64,000 nt of DNA from an uncultured Flavobacteriales bacterium (lineage in GTDB: Bacteria > Bacteroidota > Bacteroidia > Flavobacteriales_D > Parvicellaceae): NCBI GenBank assembly GCA_943788755.1, contig CALSRM010000004.1, forward strand, positions 62,001-126,000. Direction: 5' to 3'. A program made the translations under genes and the position numbers. This document shows, piece by piece, positions 17,672 to 26,750 of this stretch. The stretch's first letter is position 1. The number at the start of each line of letters is the position of its first letter. The notes below the pieces were generated by a model that searched no databases, was not told the DNA's origin, and saw only the letters and a list, made by a program, of their open reading frames with translations.

Positions 17672-19594
17672 ATGAAGAGGAAAAACATATTGAAAAGAGT
17701 TGTGCCTTTCGTGTTAATAGTATTATTAACTTCATGTACATACGAAAGGTCTAGTGTATCCGGATGGGATTACAATAATCCTAGAAATGGTGGTTTTCAA
17801 AAAGTCCCTTATGAAGAACAAGAAACAGGTCCTGGACTTATTTTAATTGAGGGAGGCACGTTTACTATGGGTAGAGTTGAAGAAGATTTAATGAAAGACT
17901 TCGCTAGCACACCCAGGCGAGTTACAGTTTCTTCATTTTATTTAGACGAAACTGAAATAACAAATTTTAACTGGTGCGAGTATCTATATTGGACAAGTAG
18001 AACATATACCGATTTTCCAATGGTATATAAAAAAGCTCTGCCGGATACGTTGGTTTGGAGAGAAAAATTAGCATACAATGAACCTTACACCGAATACTAT
18101 TTAAGACATCCCTCTTATAGAGATTATCCTGTCGTTGGTGTTTCTTGGTTGCAAGCAAGTGATTTTTGTGCTTGGAGAACAGACCGCGTTAACGAGTGGA
18201 TTTTAATTAGAGAAGGAATTTTAATGATGAACCCTAACCAACAAAATGAGCCATTTTCAACTGATGCCTACTTTGCTGGGCAATATGACCAAGGAGTTAA
18301 TCCGAGAGGACAAATTCCAGACATGAACCCTTCTAGAGGTGGATATGATCCATCAACTGGTAAATTCAAAGCTAAAGATTTAGTTACGCGAAATGTTCAA
18401 ATGTCTGATGGTATTTTGTTACCTCGCTACAGACTGCCAACTGAAGCTGAATGGGAGTTTGCTGCATACGGTTTAATTGGAAACACATTAGATGAAAGAA
18501 TTGTAGAAAGGAGAGTTTATCCATGGAATGGTCATTGGGTTCGTAACCCAGATGATAGATGGCAAGGATTAATGTCAGCTAATTTTATTAGAGGTCGGGG
18601 TGACATGATGGGAGTTGCTGGTAACTTGAATGACAATGCTGACATAACTGCCCCAGTATTTTCTTACTGGCCAAATGATTATGGACTATATAACATGGCA
18701 GGAAACGTTAGTGAATGGGTTATGGATGTATACCGTCCTTTATCTGGAGAAGAATACGATGAATTCAGACCTTTTAGAGGTAATGTTTTCAAAACTAAAG
18801 TCTTAAATAGTACAGGTAGTATTGCAGAAAAGTATGACGAAACGATGTATGATGTATATGGCATCAAACAATACTTAGCTGAATTCCAATTAGAAAGATT
18901 AGGAACAGCAGACAGAAAATATACTGAATATCCTCATGGCCCTAGGCTAGATTCATTAGAGCGAGAGCTTCTGAAAGAGGTTAATACATATGTAGATGAA
19001 GCTATTAAATTCTCAAAAGAGAAACAACCTATTGAGGCCTCTAGGAGAATTAGGGAAATTTTTGATAATGTATTTGATGATTTCGATAATCGAATTCAAC
19101 AAAATCCAGACTTTATAGATTACAGCTTAGAAATTTCACCAATGCTAAGGTCTGGAATCTCAGAATATGTAGTAAACACACCTGGTAACGTAAAAGTGAG
19201 AGAAACAACTGCGGAAGAGAATTTAAAGCGTAGAAACTACAGAGTGGCTGATAACATAGATGAGCTGGATGGCGATATAAACTCTTCTATTTATTACCCT
19301 GCTAGTGCCAATGGAGGTAGTAGAGTTGCAGATATTAATGCTGGAAGTTTTAATGAAGATTGGGTTATGTATCAAAGCGGCAAAGAGAAAGGGCTAGCTT
19401 TAGCTCAAGACCCAACAAGTTTAATATCCGATAAGTCTAGAGTATTTAAAGGTGGATCTTGGAGAGATAGAGCTTACTGGCTGAGTCCTGGAACAAGAAG
19501 ATTTTTAGACCAAGATTTATCAACAGCAAACATTGGGTTTAGATGTGCTATGGATAGAGTTGGAAGTCCTGTTGGATTAGGTGATCCAAGATAG
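17672..19594 (+). CDS. gldJ: Gliding motility lipoprotein GldJ
   Basis: GldJ is an outer-membrane lipoprotein needed for gliding and for stability of the T9SS ring partner GldK. The signal ends in a lipobox (LIVLLTSC, lipidated Cys22). The chain of 640 residues is a sulfatase-modifying-factor (FGE-like) fold: GGTFTMGRVEEDL near residue 60, YPVVGVSWLQASDFCAWRT, LPTEAEWEFAAYG, YNMAGNVSEWVMDVY and, at the end, FKGGSWRDRAYWLSPGTRRFLDQ..IGFRCAM. A long charged insert separates the last two blocks. Neighbours porU, porV and a porP-like gene match the conserved block in Flavobacterium, which supports GldJ over the paralogue GldK. A strong terminator follows. Confidence 0.9.
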   Translation: MKRKNILKRVVPFVLIVLLTSCTYERSSVSGWDYNNPRNGGFQKVPYEEQETGPGLILIEGGTFTMGRVEEDLMKDFASTPRRVTVSSFYLDETEITNFNWCEYLYWTSRTYTDFPMVYKKALPDTLVWREKLAYNEPYTEYYLRHPSYRDYPVVGVSWLQASDFCAWRTDRVNEWILIREGILMMNPNQQNEPFSTDAYFAGQYDQGVNPRGQIPDMNPSRGGYDPSTGKFKAKDLVTRNVQMSDGILLPRYRLPTEAEWEFAAYGLIGNTLDERIVERRVYPWNGHWVRNPDDRWQGLMSANFIRGRGDMMGVAGNLNDNADITAPVFSYWPNDYGLYNMAGNVSEWVMDVYRPLSGEEYDEFRPFRGNVFKTKVLNSTGSIAEKYDETMYDVYGIKQYLAEFQLERLGTADRKYTEYPHGPRLDSLERELLKEVNTYVDEAIKFSKEKQPIEASRRIREIFDNVFDDFDNRIQQNPDFIDYSLEISPMLRSGISEYVVNTPGNVKVRETTAEENLKRRNYRVADNIDELDGDINSSIYYPASANGGSRVADINAGSFNEDWVMYQSGKEKGLALAQDPTSLISDKSRVFKGGSWRDRAYWLSPGTRRFLDQDLSTANIGFRCAMDRVGSPVGLGDPR

Positions 19595-19615
19595 TGTCAC
19601 TAAAAAAAAGAACTA

Positions 19616-19647
19616 AAAGAGCCTCAATTTCTTGAGGCTCTTTTTTT
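19616..19647 (+). terminator. Intrinsic terminator after gldJ
   Basis: AAAGAGCCTCAA and TTGAGGCTCTTT form a perfect 12-bp stem with a four-base loop and a run of T. Confidence 0.92.
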
Positions 19648-19772
19648 ATGCGCTTACTTCGCCTCTATTAATTACAGTAGCTTATACCAAATTATATATT
19701 GTAGCCACACACCACACAAAAAGCGATAGTTTCATCCGTACCTCTAGCTTTCTAACAAATAGGTGTAAAATG

Positions 19773-20915
19773 CTAACCTTTCAATATACTTCGAGCTATT
19801 ACAATATTCTGAATTTCAGAAGTTCCTTCGTAGATCTGTGTAATTTTAGCATCTCGCATTAACCTTTCTACATGGTACTCCTTAACAAAACCATATCCTC
19901 CATGAATCTGAACAGCTTCAACCGTCGTTTCCATGGCTACCTGCGATGCAATTAGTTTTGCCATAGCTCCAGAAGTAGTATAATCCATGTGCTCATCTTT
20001 ATGCCAAGCAGCTTTTAACACCAGCATTCTTGCAGCTTCAATATCTAAAGCCATTTTTGATAATTTAAATTGAATAATTTGGTGTTCACAAATTGGTTTC
20101 CCAAATGTTTCTCTTTCTTTAGAATAGGCTAAAGAAATTTCATACGCACCTGACGCAATACCTAAGGCCTGAGCAGCTATACCAATTCTTCCGCCAGAAA
20201 GCGTTTTCATTGCAAACTTAAATCCAAACCCATCCTCTCCTATTCTATTCTCTTTAGGAACCTTAACATCATTAAATAATAACGTGTGTGTATCGGAACC
20301 TCTAATTCCTAACTTATCTTCTTTAGCTCCAACAATAAAACCTTCCATCCCTCTTTCTATGATAAAAGCATTAATTCCCTTATGCCCCTTATCCACATCT
20401 GTTTGAGCAATTACAATATAAGTGGAAGCAGTACTTCCACTTGTTATCCAGTTTTTTGTGCCATTCAGTAAATAATGGTCTCCCATATCTATAGCAGTAG
20501 TTCTTTGGGAAGTTGCATCCGAACCAGCCTCTGGCTCGGAAAGGCAAAATGCTCCAATTTTATTTCCAGAAGCCAAATCAATTAAATATTTTTGTTTTTG
20601 TTCTTCAGTTCCGAATTGTTCCAAACCCCAGCAAACTAAAGAATTATTTACAGACATAGCAACAGAAACAGAAGCATCTATTTTTGAGATTTCTTCCATA
20701 GCCAAAACGTAAGAAATCGTATCCATCCCACTTCCTCCATACTTTGGATCAACCATCATCCCCATAAAACCAAGTTCTCCTAGTTGCTTTAATTGCTCTA
20801 AAGGTACTTGCTGATTGGTGTCCCTTTCAATCACTCCTGGCTTACACATGTTTTGTGCAAAATCTTTAGCAGCATCTCTAACCGCCATCTGTTCTTCCGT
20901 TAATCTAAAATCCAT
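19773..20915 (-). CDS. Acyl-CoA dehydrogenase (short-chain type)
   Basis: This 380-residue FAD enzyme introduces the 2,3 double bond into acyl-CoA esters during fatty-acid or branched-chain amino-acid breakdown. Visible are the substrate and FAD motif GAFCLSEPEAGSDA, LNGTKNWITSG, the KLGIRGSDTHTLLFNDVKVP loop, VQIHGGYGFVKEY, and the catalytic base Glu in QIYEGTSEIQN near the C-terminus. The Glu position and short length fit the butyryl/short-chain subfamily. It is divergent from anmK. Between gldJ's terminator and the end of this gene (about 125 bases) I see nothing else. Confidence 0.9.
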   Translation of the reverse strand: MDFRLTEEQMAVRDAAKDFAQNMCKPGVIERDTNQQVPLEQLKQLGELGFMGMMVDPKYGGSGMDTISYVLAMEEISKIDASVSVAMSVNNSLVCWGLEQFGTEEQKQKYLIDLASGNKIGAFCLSEPEAGSDATSQRTTAIDMGDHYLLNGTKNWITSGSTASTYIVIAQTDVDKGHKGINAFIIERGMEGFIVGAKEDKLGIRGSDTHTLLFNDVKVPKENRIGEDGFGFKFAMKTLSGGRIGIAAQALGIASGAYEISLAYSKERETFGKPICEHQIIQFKLSKMALDIEAARMLVLKAAWHKDEHMDYTTSGAMAKLIASQVAMETTVEAVQIHGGYGFVKEYHVERLMRDAKITQIYEGTSEIQNIVIARSILKG

Positions 20916-21007
20916 GTTATCAACTATTAGTATTAAAATTCAATCTTTAATTAATACTTCAAAATTAGTTGTTATCTTCACCTTGAGCAACTTTTTTAAG
21001 TTAAATT

Positions 21008-22063
21008 ATGGAATCTTTCGACGTAATAGGGTTAATGTCAGGCACATCTTTGGATGGTTTAGATATAGCATATTGCAATTTTAAATTTGACAATAAATGG
21101 CATTTTAATTTAACGCACCATGAAACAGTATCTTACTCCAATGAACAAAAATATAAGTTAGCGAATTTAGAAAATGAAACTGCTATAAACTATGCCCTAT
21201 TTCATGTTGAATTTGGAAAATTAATGGGAAATAAAGTCACCAAATTCATTGAAAAAAACAAAATTTCAAATGTCAATTTCATAGCCTCACATGGACACAC
21301 TGTCTTCCATCAGCCTAAAAATAACTTGACTACCCAAATTGGATGTGGAGCCCAAATAGCAGCTACTACAGGCATCGAAACAATTTGTGATTTCCGCACA
21401 AAAGACGTTGCTCTTGGGGGACAAGGTGCTCCACTAGTCCCTATCGGTGATGAATTACTCTTTGCCGAATATGATTACTGCCTTAATCTTGGGGGAATTG
21501 CTAATATCTCTTTTAAAGAAAAGGGCAAACGAATCTCCTACGATCTCGCAATGGCAAATATGGTTAATAACTATATTTGCAGCTTGGAAGGAATTGAATA
21601 CGATGACAAAGGTAAATTAGGTGCTTCAGGGAATTTTAATCAAAATTTATATACTGATTTAAATGCGATCGCATTTTTCTCAAAAGCACATCCTAAGTCT
21701 TTAGGTAAAGAAAACTTTATTAAAAATTTCAAACCTATTTTAGATAAATATGACATTTCAAACGCAGATAAACTAAACACATTTGGAAAACACTTAGCAC
21801 ATCAAATTTGTAAAATACTCTCCAGTACTGCTGATAAAAAAGTATTAATAACAGGAGGCGGAGCATTTAATGCTTTTTGGATTTCAGAGATAAAAAACAC
21901 TGCCAATGCGCAAATAATTATCCCTGAAAACAAAATAATAGAATATAAAGAGGCCGTAATTTTTGGTTTCTTGGGAGTTCTACGTAAAAAACAACTCTTT
22001 AATTGTCTTGCCTCAGTGACAGGAGCAAAAGAAGATTCTACAGGCGGAACTATTTATTTATAA
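21008..22063 (+). CDS. anmK: Anhydro-N-acetylmuramic acid kinase
   Basis: AnmK opens and phosphorylates anhydro-N-acetylmuramic acid released from peptidoglycan turnover, giving MurNAc 6-phosphate. In 351 residues the diagnostic N-terminus DVIGLMSGTSLDGLDIAYC is clear, followed by FIASHGHTVFHQP, the TICDFRTKDVALGGQGAPLVPIGD loop, NLGGIANIS and the late ATPase motif VLITGGGAFNAFW. It is slightly shorter than the E. coli enzyme. The gene stands alone on the plus strand, divergent from the acyl-CoA dehydrogenase. Confidence 0.93.
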   Translation: MESFDVIGLMSGTSLDGLDIAYCNFKFDNKWHFNLTHHETVSYSNEQKYKLANLENETAINYALFHVEFGKLMGNKVTKFIEKNKISNVNFIASHGHTVFHQPKNNLTTQIGCGAQIAATTGIETICDFRTKDVALGGQGAPLVPIGDELLFAEYDYCLNLGGIANISFKEKGKRISYDLAMANMVNNYICSLEGIEYDDKGKLGASGNFNQNLYTDLNAIAFFSKAHPKSLGKENFIKNFKPILDKYDISNADKLNTFGKHLAHQICKILSSTADKKVLITGGGAFNAFWISEIKNTANAQIIIPENKIIEYKEAVIFGFLGVLRKKQLFNCLASVTGAKEDSTGGTIYL

Positions 22064-22150
22064 AATTTTTTAAATCAATTGATTACTATTAATTAACAAG
22101 ATGTCTTGAAAAAAAACAAAATGGTAAAATTAATAACTCTTAAATTTTGT

Positions 22151-22158
22151 TACTTTTG
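22151..22158 (+). promoter_or_regulatory. Promoter -7 element TACTTTTG
   Basis: An exact TAnnTTTG match 19 bases before the dehydrogenase ATG. The preceding 80 bases are AT-rich and show no clear -33 TTTG. Confidence 0.55.
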
Positions 22159-22177
22159 CGTGAATTGAATAAATACA

Positions 22178-23407
22178 ATGATAGAATTACTAAAGAAATT
22201 TGAGAATAAACAACCTGAGATTGTTTTTGAGTGGAAAGATCAAGAAACGGAGGCTGAAGGGTGGGTAGTAATTAACACGCTGAGAGGTGGAGCTGCTGGA
22301 GGTGGAACAAGAATGAGAGTTGGCTTAGACAAACGTGAAGTTGAATCTTTGGCTAAGACCATGGAAGTAAAATTTACCGTTTCAGGGCCCGCTATTGGAG
22401 GTGCTAAATCAGGAATCAATTTTGACCCAAACGATCCCCGTAAAAAAGGAGTATTGGAAAGATGGTATAAAGCGGTTACTCCATTATTAAAGCATTACTA
22501 CGGTACAGGTGGAGATTTAAATGTTGACGAAATTCATGAAGTTATACCAATGACTGAAGATTGTGGAGTTTGGCATCCGCAAGAAGGTGTCTTTAACGGT
22601 CACTTTCAACCAAGAGAATCGCAAAAAATAAACCGTATTGGTCAATTAAGACTTGGCGTTATAAAAACTATTGAAAATTCAATGTACAGCCCATCAGTTG
22701 CCCGTAAATATGTGGTAGCAGATATGATTACTGGATATGGTGTTGCTGAATCCGTAAAACATTATTATAACATCTATGGCGGCGAACTTAAAGGAAAGCG
22801 CGTTATCATTCAAGGGTGGGGTAATGTTGGAAGTGCAGGGGCATACTACTTAGCGCAAGAAGGTGCGGTTATCGTAGGCATTATTGACCGCGTTGGTGGC
22901 TTGATAAAAGAAGATGGTTTTTCTCTTGAGGAAATAAGAACACTCTTTTTAGAAAAAGATGGAAATGCCTTGAGTGCTCCAAATATGTTATCTTTTGAAG
23001 AGGTAAATAATAAAATATGGGACTTGAAGGCAGAAGTCTTTCTTCCGTGTGCTGCTTCTAGACTAATAACAAAGGATCAGGTCGATAGGATGATTTCTGC
23101 GGGGATGGAAGTAATTGCAGCTGGAGCAAATGTTCCATTTGCAGATCCTGAAATTTTCTTTGGAGAAATTGCTGACTATACAGATAATAATATTAGTGTT
23201 ATTCCTGATTTTATTTCAAACTGTGGTATGGCAAGAGTTTTTGCTTACTTAATGAGCACAGACTTAGATAAAATTGAAGATGATGCAATCTTTATCGATA
23301 CATCAAACACAATAAAAAAGGCATTGGAAAATGCTTACAACATTAACAAGAGTAAAACGCAAATTGCAAAAACTGCATTTGAAGTTGCTTTAAATCAACT
23401 TGTTTAA
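22178..23407 (+). CDS. Glu/Leu/Phe/Val dehydrogenase
   Basis: A 409-residue NAD(P)-dependent amino-acid dehydrogenase that interconverts an amino acid and its keto acid plus ammonia. The substrate lysines are visible in AKTMEVKFTVSGPAIGGAKSGI, with the catalytic region YYGTGGDLNVDE. The Rossmann nucleotide site is GKRVIIQGWGNVGSAGAYYLAQEG and the C-terminal domain carries AAGANVPFADPE. The sequence is closer to leucine/valine-type enzymes than to hexameric glutamate dehydrogenase, but the substrate cannot be set from sequence alone. NhaD begins 3 bases later, so both are probably one transcript with the exbB-exbD-tonB genes. Confidence 0.87.
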   Translation: MIELLKKFENKQPEIVFEWKDQETEAEGWVVINTLRGGAAGGGTRMRVGLDKREVESLAKTMEVKFTVSGPAIGGAKSGINFDPNDPRKKGVLERWYKAVTPLLKHYYGTGGDLNVDEIHEVIPMTEDCGVWHPQEGVFNGHFQPRESQKINRIGQLRLGVIKTIENSMYSPSVARKYVVADMITGYGVAESVKHYYNIYGGELKGKRVIIQGWGNVGSAGAYYLAQEGAVIVGIIDRVGGLIKEDGFSLEEIRTLFLEKDGNALSAPNMLSFEEVNNKIWDLKAEVFLPCAASRLITKDQVDRMISAGMEVIAAGANVPFADPEIFFGEIADYTDNNISVIPDFISNCGMARVFAYLMSTDLDKIEDDAIFIDTSNTIKKALENAYNINKSKTQIAKTAFEVALNQLV

Positions 23408-23410
23408 ATT

Positions 23411-24796
23411 ATGGAAGTTTTAATTGTTGTCATATTCGTTTTAGGTTATTTAGCAATCACCTTAGAACATAGTTTAAAAGTAGACAAGTTAGTTCCTGCA
23501 TTACTGATGATGGCGCTTGCTTGGGCAGCAGTTGCATTTGGACTTGGTGATTTTACACAATGGTTTGATTCAGGAAACCATACAATGGTAGATGGATTTG
23601 CTGCATTACCAGACCACGTTGAAGGACATGCAACTTACAGCGCCTCCAAAGCTGGATGGTTAGAGCATACGCTTTTACATCACTTTGGTAAAACCTGTGA
23701 AATTCTTATTTTCTTAGTAGGAGCAATGACTATCGTGGAAATAATTGATCATTTTGACGGATTTTCTACTATTAAGAACTACGTAAGAACAAACAAGAAA
23801 AAGACTTTACTATGGATCATGTGTATTCTTGCATTTATTCTTTCTGCTATTATAGATAACCTAACGGCTACAATTGTATTGATTACAATTCTTAGAAAAC
23901 TAATCCCTGAAAATAAAGATCGAATTTGGTTTGCAGGTTTAATAATAATCGCTGCAAATGCCGGTGGAGCTTGGTCTCCAATTGGAGATGTTACAACTAC
24001 CATGTTATGGATGGGAGAAAAAGTAAGTGCTCTTAAGTTAGTTGAGTATTTAATATTGCCATCTTTAGTTTGTATGTTAATACCTACTATACTAGCTAGT
24101 TTCTTAAAACCATTTCAAGGACACTTTGAATCACCTCCTGCAGCTGGAAATGAAAACGCGAAAGGACCATTAATGCTTTATTTAGGTTTATCATTAATTG
24201 TTTTTGTTCCTATCTTTAAAACGGTTACACACCTTCCTCCTTACATTGGTATGATGCTGTCTCTTTCTATTGTTGCGTTGATTGCAGAATTAATTACAGC
24301 ACGTCAATTTAGTATGACAAATTTAGGAGATGAAATAGATCAAGTAGATGACGGAGGTCACAACAGCCCAACATTCAAAGCTTTGGCAAAAATAGAAATG
24401 CCTTCTATTCTTTTCTTTTTGGGTATATTAATGACGGTTGCTGCACTAGAATCTTTAGGCTTGATCTTTACTTTCGGTAAAGATGTTAATGCAGCAATGG
24501 ACACCAATGTCTTTATCATGCTATTAGGTGCAGGTTCTGCAGTTATTGACAATGTGCCATTGGTCGCTGCCAGCATGGGGATGTTTGACATACATGAAGT
24601 AGGAATAGATGACCATATTTGGCACTTTATTGCTTATGCAGCTGGTACCGGTGGAAGTATGTTAATTATTGGCTCTGCTGCGGGTGTTGTAGCTATGGGA
24701 ATGGAAAAAATCTCTTTCTTTTGGTACTTAAAAAACATGGCTTGGTTAGCATTATTAGGTTATCTTGCCGGAGCTGGTGTTTTTCTAATTTTTTGA
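23411..24796 (+). CDS. nhaD: NhaD-type sodium/proton antiporter
   Basis: An inner-membrane antiporter of 461 residues that expels Na+ in exchange for protons, fitting a marine or saline habitat. It has about 12 hydrophobic segments. Family motifs are AMTIVEIIDHFDGF, the LSAIIDNLTATIVLITILRKL segment with the conserved Asp-Asn pair, NAGGAWSPIGDVTTTMLW, and SAVIDNVPLVAASMGM in the second half. The TGGSMLIIGSAAGVVAMG segment near the end is also typical. It lies between the amino-acid dehydrogenase and the ExbB gene, an order shared by other Flavobacteria. Confidence 0.92.
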   Translation: MEVLIVVIFVLGYLAITLEHSLKVDKLVPALLMMALAWAAVAFGLGDFTQWFDSGNHTMVDGFAALPDHVEGHATYSASKAGWLEHTLLHHFGKTCEILIFLVGAMTIVEIIDHFDGFSTIKNYVRTNKKKTLLWIMCILAFILSAIIDNLTATIVLITILRKLIPENKDRIWFAGLIIIAANAGGAWSPIGDVTTTMLWMGEKVSALKLVEYLILPSLVCMLIPTILASFLKPFQGHFESPPAAGNENAKGPLMLYLGLSLIVFVPIFKTVTHLPPYIGMMLSLSIVALIAELITARQFSMTNLGDEIDQVDDGGHNSPTFKALAKIEMPSILFFLGILMTVAALESLGLIFTFGKDVNAAMDTNVFIMLLGAGSAVIDNVPLVAASMGMFDIHEVGIDDHIWHFIAYAAGTGGSMLIIGSAAGVVAMGMEKISFFWYLKNMAWLALLGYLAGAGVFLIF

Positions 24797-24838
24797 TGAA
24801 CAACAATTGAACGATTATTACGTTAATAAAAAGTAAAT

Positions 24839-25564
24839 ATGAATATTTTCGATTTAATAAATAAAATTCAAATAGAGGTTGGTGATGCCTTATCAGACAC
24901 ATTAACTAAAACAACAGACATTTCTCTTTGGGAATTAATATGGGGATTTGATACGGAAACTGGAGAATACAGTTGGACAAGTATTATCATCATGTCGATG
25001 TTGTTTCTGCTTTCTGCATTAACCGTTTATATCTTTATCGAACGCTTCCTTGCAATTCGAAGAGCTTTGAACGAAGAGAGAGATTTCATGGCTAAGATTA
25101 AAGAATATGTTAATGATGGGAAATTAGATGAAGCAAAACAATTGTGTACCACATCTGACAACCCGATGGCTAGAATGATTGAAAAAGGAATTTCTAAAAT
25201 TGGAAAACCAATGAAAGATATTGCTGTTTCTATTGAGAATGTGGGTAAAATTGAAGTTTACAAATTAGAAACAAGACTATCAATATTAGCTACTACAGCT
25301 GGTGTAGCACCAATGATTGGATTTTTAGGAACTGTATTAGGAATGATTCAGGTAATGCACACAATGAGTAACGAAGGCGTTGAAATTCAAAGTCTTTCTG
25401 GTGGTATTTTTGAAGCAATGATAACTACGGTAGGTGGGTTGATTGTGGGTATTATAGCTTATGTATTCTACAATTATTTAGTAAGTAAAGTTGAAAAAGT
25501 TATTCAAAAAATGGAAGGGAGTTCTATCGAGTTTTTGGATATACTAGACGCACCAGGTAAATAG
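24839..25564 (+). CDS. exbB: MotA/TolQ/ExbB proton channel family protein
   Basis: The channel subunit of a proton-driven inner-membrane motor that powers TonB. In 241 residues there is an N-terminal amphipathic part, a first membrane helix (SWTSIIIMSMLFLLSALTVYIFIERFLA), a cytoplasmic loop, and two C-terminal helices holding the core motif ATTAGVAPMIGFLGTVLGMIQVM and AMITTVGGLIVGIIAYVFYNYLV. The exbD and tonB genes follow at 6 and 15 bases, so the three form one energy module. TolQ cannot be fully excluded, but the partner order fits TonB. Confidence 0.9.
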   Translation: MNIFDLINKIQIEVGDALSDTLTKTTDISLWELIWGFDTETGEYSWTSIIIMSMLFLLSALTVYIFIERFLAIRRALNEERDFMAKIKEYVNDGKLDEAKQLCTTSDNPMARMIEKGISKIGKPMKDIAVSIENVGKIEVYKLETRLSILATTAGVAPMIGFLGTVLGMIQVMHTMSNEGVEIQSLSGGIFEAMITTVGGLIVGIIAYVFYNYLVSKVEKVIQKMEGSSIEFLDILDAPGK

Positions 25565-25570
25565 CAAGAG

Positions 25571-25972
25571 ATGAGTTTAAGATCGTCCAATAAAATTAAA
25601 ATTGAAGGTGGAATGTCATCTATGACAGATTTAGTATTTCTGTTATTAATATTTTTTATTATTCTTTCTACAATGGTAACTGCTGGTCACAGTATAGACT
25701 TACCAAAGTCAGGTCCTGCTTCTACTACCGATAAATCAATTACCAAAGTATTTGTAAACAAAGACAATATCATTTGGATTAAAAATGATAAAATGGATGT
25801 CGATCAAGAAATTTCATTGGAAGAATTACGAACTACAATAATGCAATACGTAGATTATAAAAAAACCATTGAATTGGTTGGCGACAAGCTTTCCGACTGG
25901 GAATATTCTGTTGGGGTTATTGATATTGCGAAACAAAATGAGTTAAAAATCGTTATAAAGACGAAACCATAA
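25571..25972 (+). CDS. exbD: ExbD/TolR family biopolymer transport protein
   Basis: ExbD couples proton flow through the ExbB channel to TonB. The 133-residue protein has a short cytoplasmic start, one membrane helix (about residues 19-38, TDLVFLLLIFFIILSTMV) and a periplasmic domain. Asp20 at the start of the helix is the conserved proton-binding residue. The periplasmic domain (KVFVNKDNIIWIKNDKM..IDIAKQNELKIVIKTKP) has the usual fold. It sits between exbB and tonB on the same strand. Confidence 0.9.
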   Translation: MSLRSSNKIKIEGGMSSMTDLVFLLLIFFIILSTMVTAGHSIDLPKSGPASTTDKSITKVFVNKDNIIWIKNDKMDVDQEISLEELRTTIMQYVDYKKTIELVGDKLSDWEYSVGVIDIAKQNELKIVIKTKP

Positions 25973-25987
25973 CTAATTCGTTTATTC

Positions 25988-26737
25988 ATGGCACATTTAG
26001 CACCCATTAATAAAAAGGATAAACAAGCGGGTATTATAGGAGCTTCCATCCTTTTACTTCTTTTATTTCTAATGCTATTTTTCACTTCAATGAAGCAAGC
26101 AGACCCTCCATACCCTACTAAAGAAGTAGTTATGGTAATGGATTTTACGGATGCTGGCGGTGGCTCTGCAGGTGGAAGCAAAGAGGTGAGTAAAGAAACT
26201 TCGCAAAGTGCCAAAGAACAAAACGAAGAAACCAACGAGAGTTCTGAAGATGAAGTAGCAACACAAGAAGAAGAATCTGCTGTTACTGCAGAATCTGCCC
26301 AAGAAGCAAGTGGTTCTGATGGTAACGGAGAATCTGACGAGCAAGAAGCTGAATATGATTTAGGAAATGTTTTTGGAAGCGGAAGTGGCGAAGAAGGTGG
26401 AATCGGAGAAGGTGGTTCAGGAGGAGGCACTGGAGGTGGCGATGGCCTAGGAAATGGTGAAGGTGTTGGTGATGGTTCTAGTAGAAAAATAAAGAACGTT
26501 CCTAGCTTAGATAACTTAACTACTACTCCTGCCAAAGTAGCTGTCAAAATTAAAATCAATAAGGATGGTAAAGTATACTGGTCTGAAGCGCAACTATCAA
26601 ATTCTTTTACCAATACATCAGATAAAGCTATTATTGAGCTAGCAGAAAAGAAAGCATTAGAATTCACATACAAACCGACCAGTGCTTCTACAGAATATGA
26701 TGTTAAAACCCTCAAATTGGAATTCAAAGTTAACTAG
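25988..26737 (+). CDS. tonB: TonB-like energy transducer
   Basis: A 249-residue inner-membrane protein that carries energy to outer-membrane receptors such as the thiamine receptor in this window. Residues 14-36 form one membrane anchor (AGIIGASILLLLLFLMLFFTSM). Residues about 50-165 are a low-complexity linker, first Glu/Ser-rich and then Gly-rich (SGSGEEGGIGEGGSGGG), in place of the usual Pro-rich spacer. The C-terminal 80 residues (VAVKIKINKDGKVYWSEAQLSN..AIIELAEKKALEFTYKP) are the TonB receptor-binding fold. Its place after exbB-exbD supports the call. Confidence 0.85.
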   Translation: MAHLAPINKKDKQAGIIGASILLLLLFLMLFFTSMKQADPPYPTKEVVMVMDFTDAGGGSAGGSKEVSKETSQSAKEQNEETNESSEDEVATQEEESAVTAESAQEASGSDGNGESDEQEAEYDLGNVFGSGSGEEGGIGEGGSGGGTGGGDGLGNGEGVGDGSSRKIKNVPSLDNLTTTPAKVAVKIKINKDGKVYWSEAQLSNSFTNTSDKAIIELAEKKALEFTYKPTSASTEYDVKTLKLEFKVN

Positions 26738-26750
26738 TTGTATTAAGTAA

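Noticed and set aside
25855..26727. A 290-codon open frame on the minus strand across exbD and tonB
   Set aside because: It is the antisense of real genes with Glu/Gly-rich codons, gives a Ser/Pro-rich chain without any family pattern, and both sense genes are well supported.
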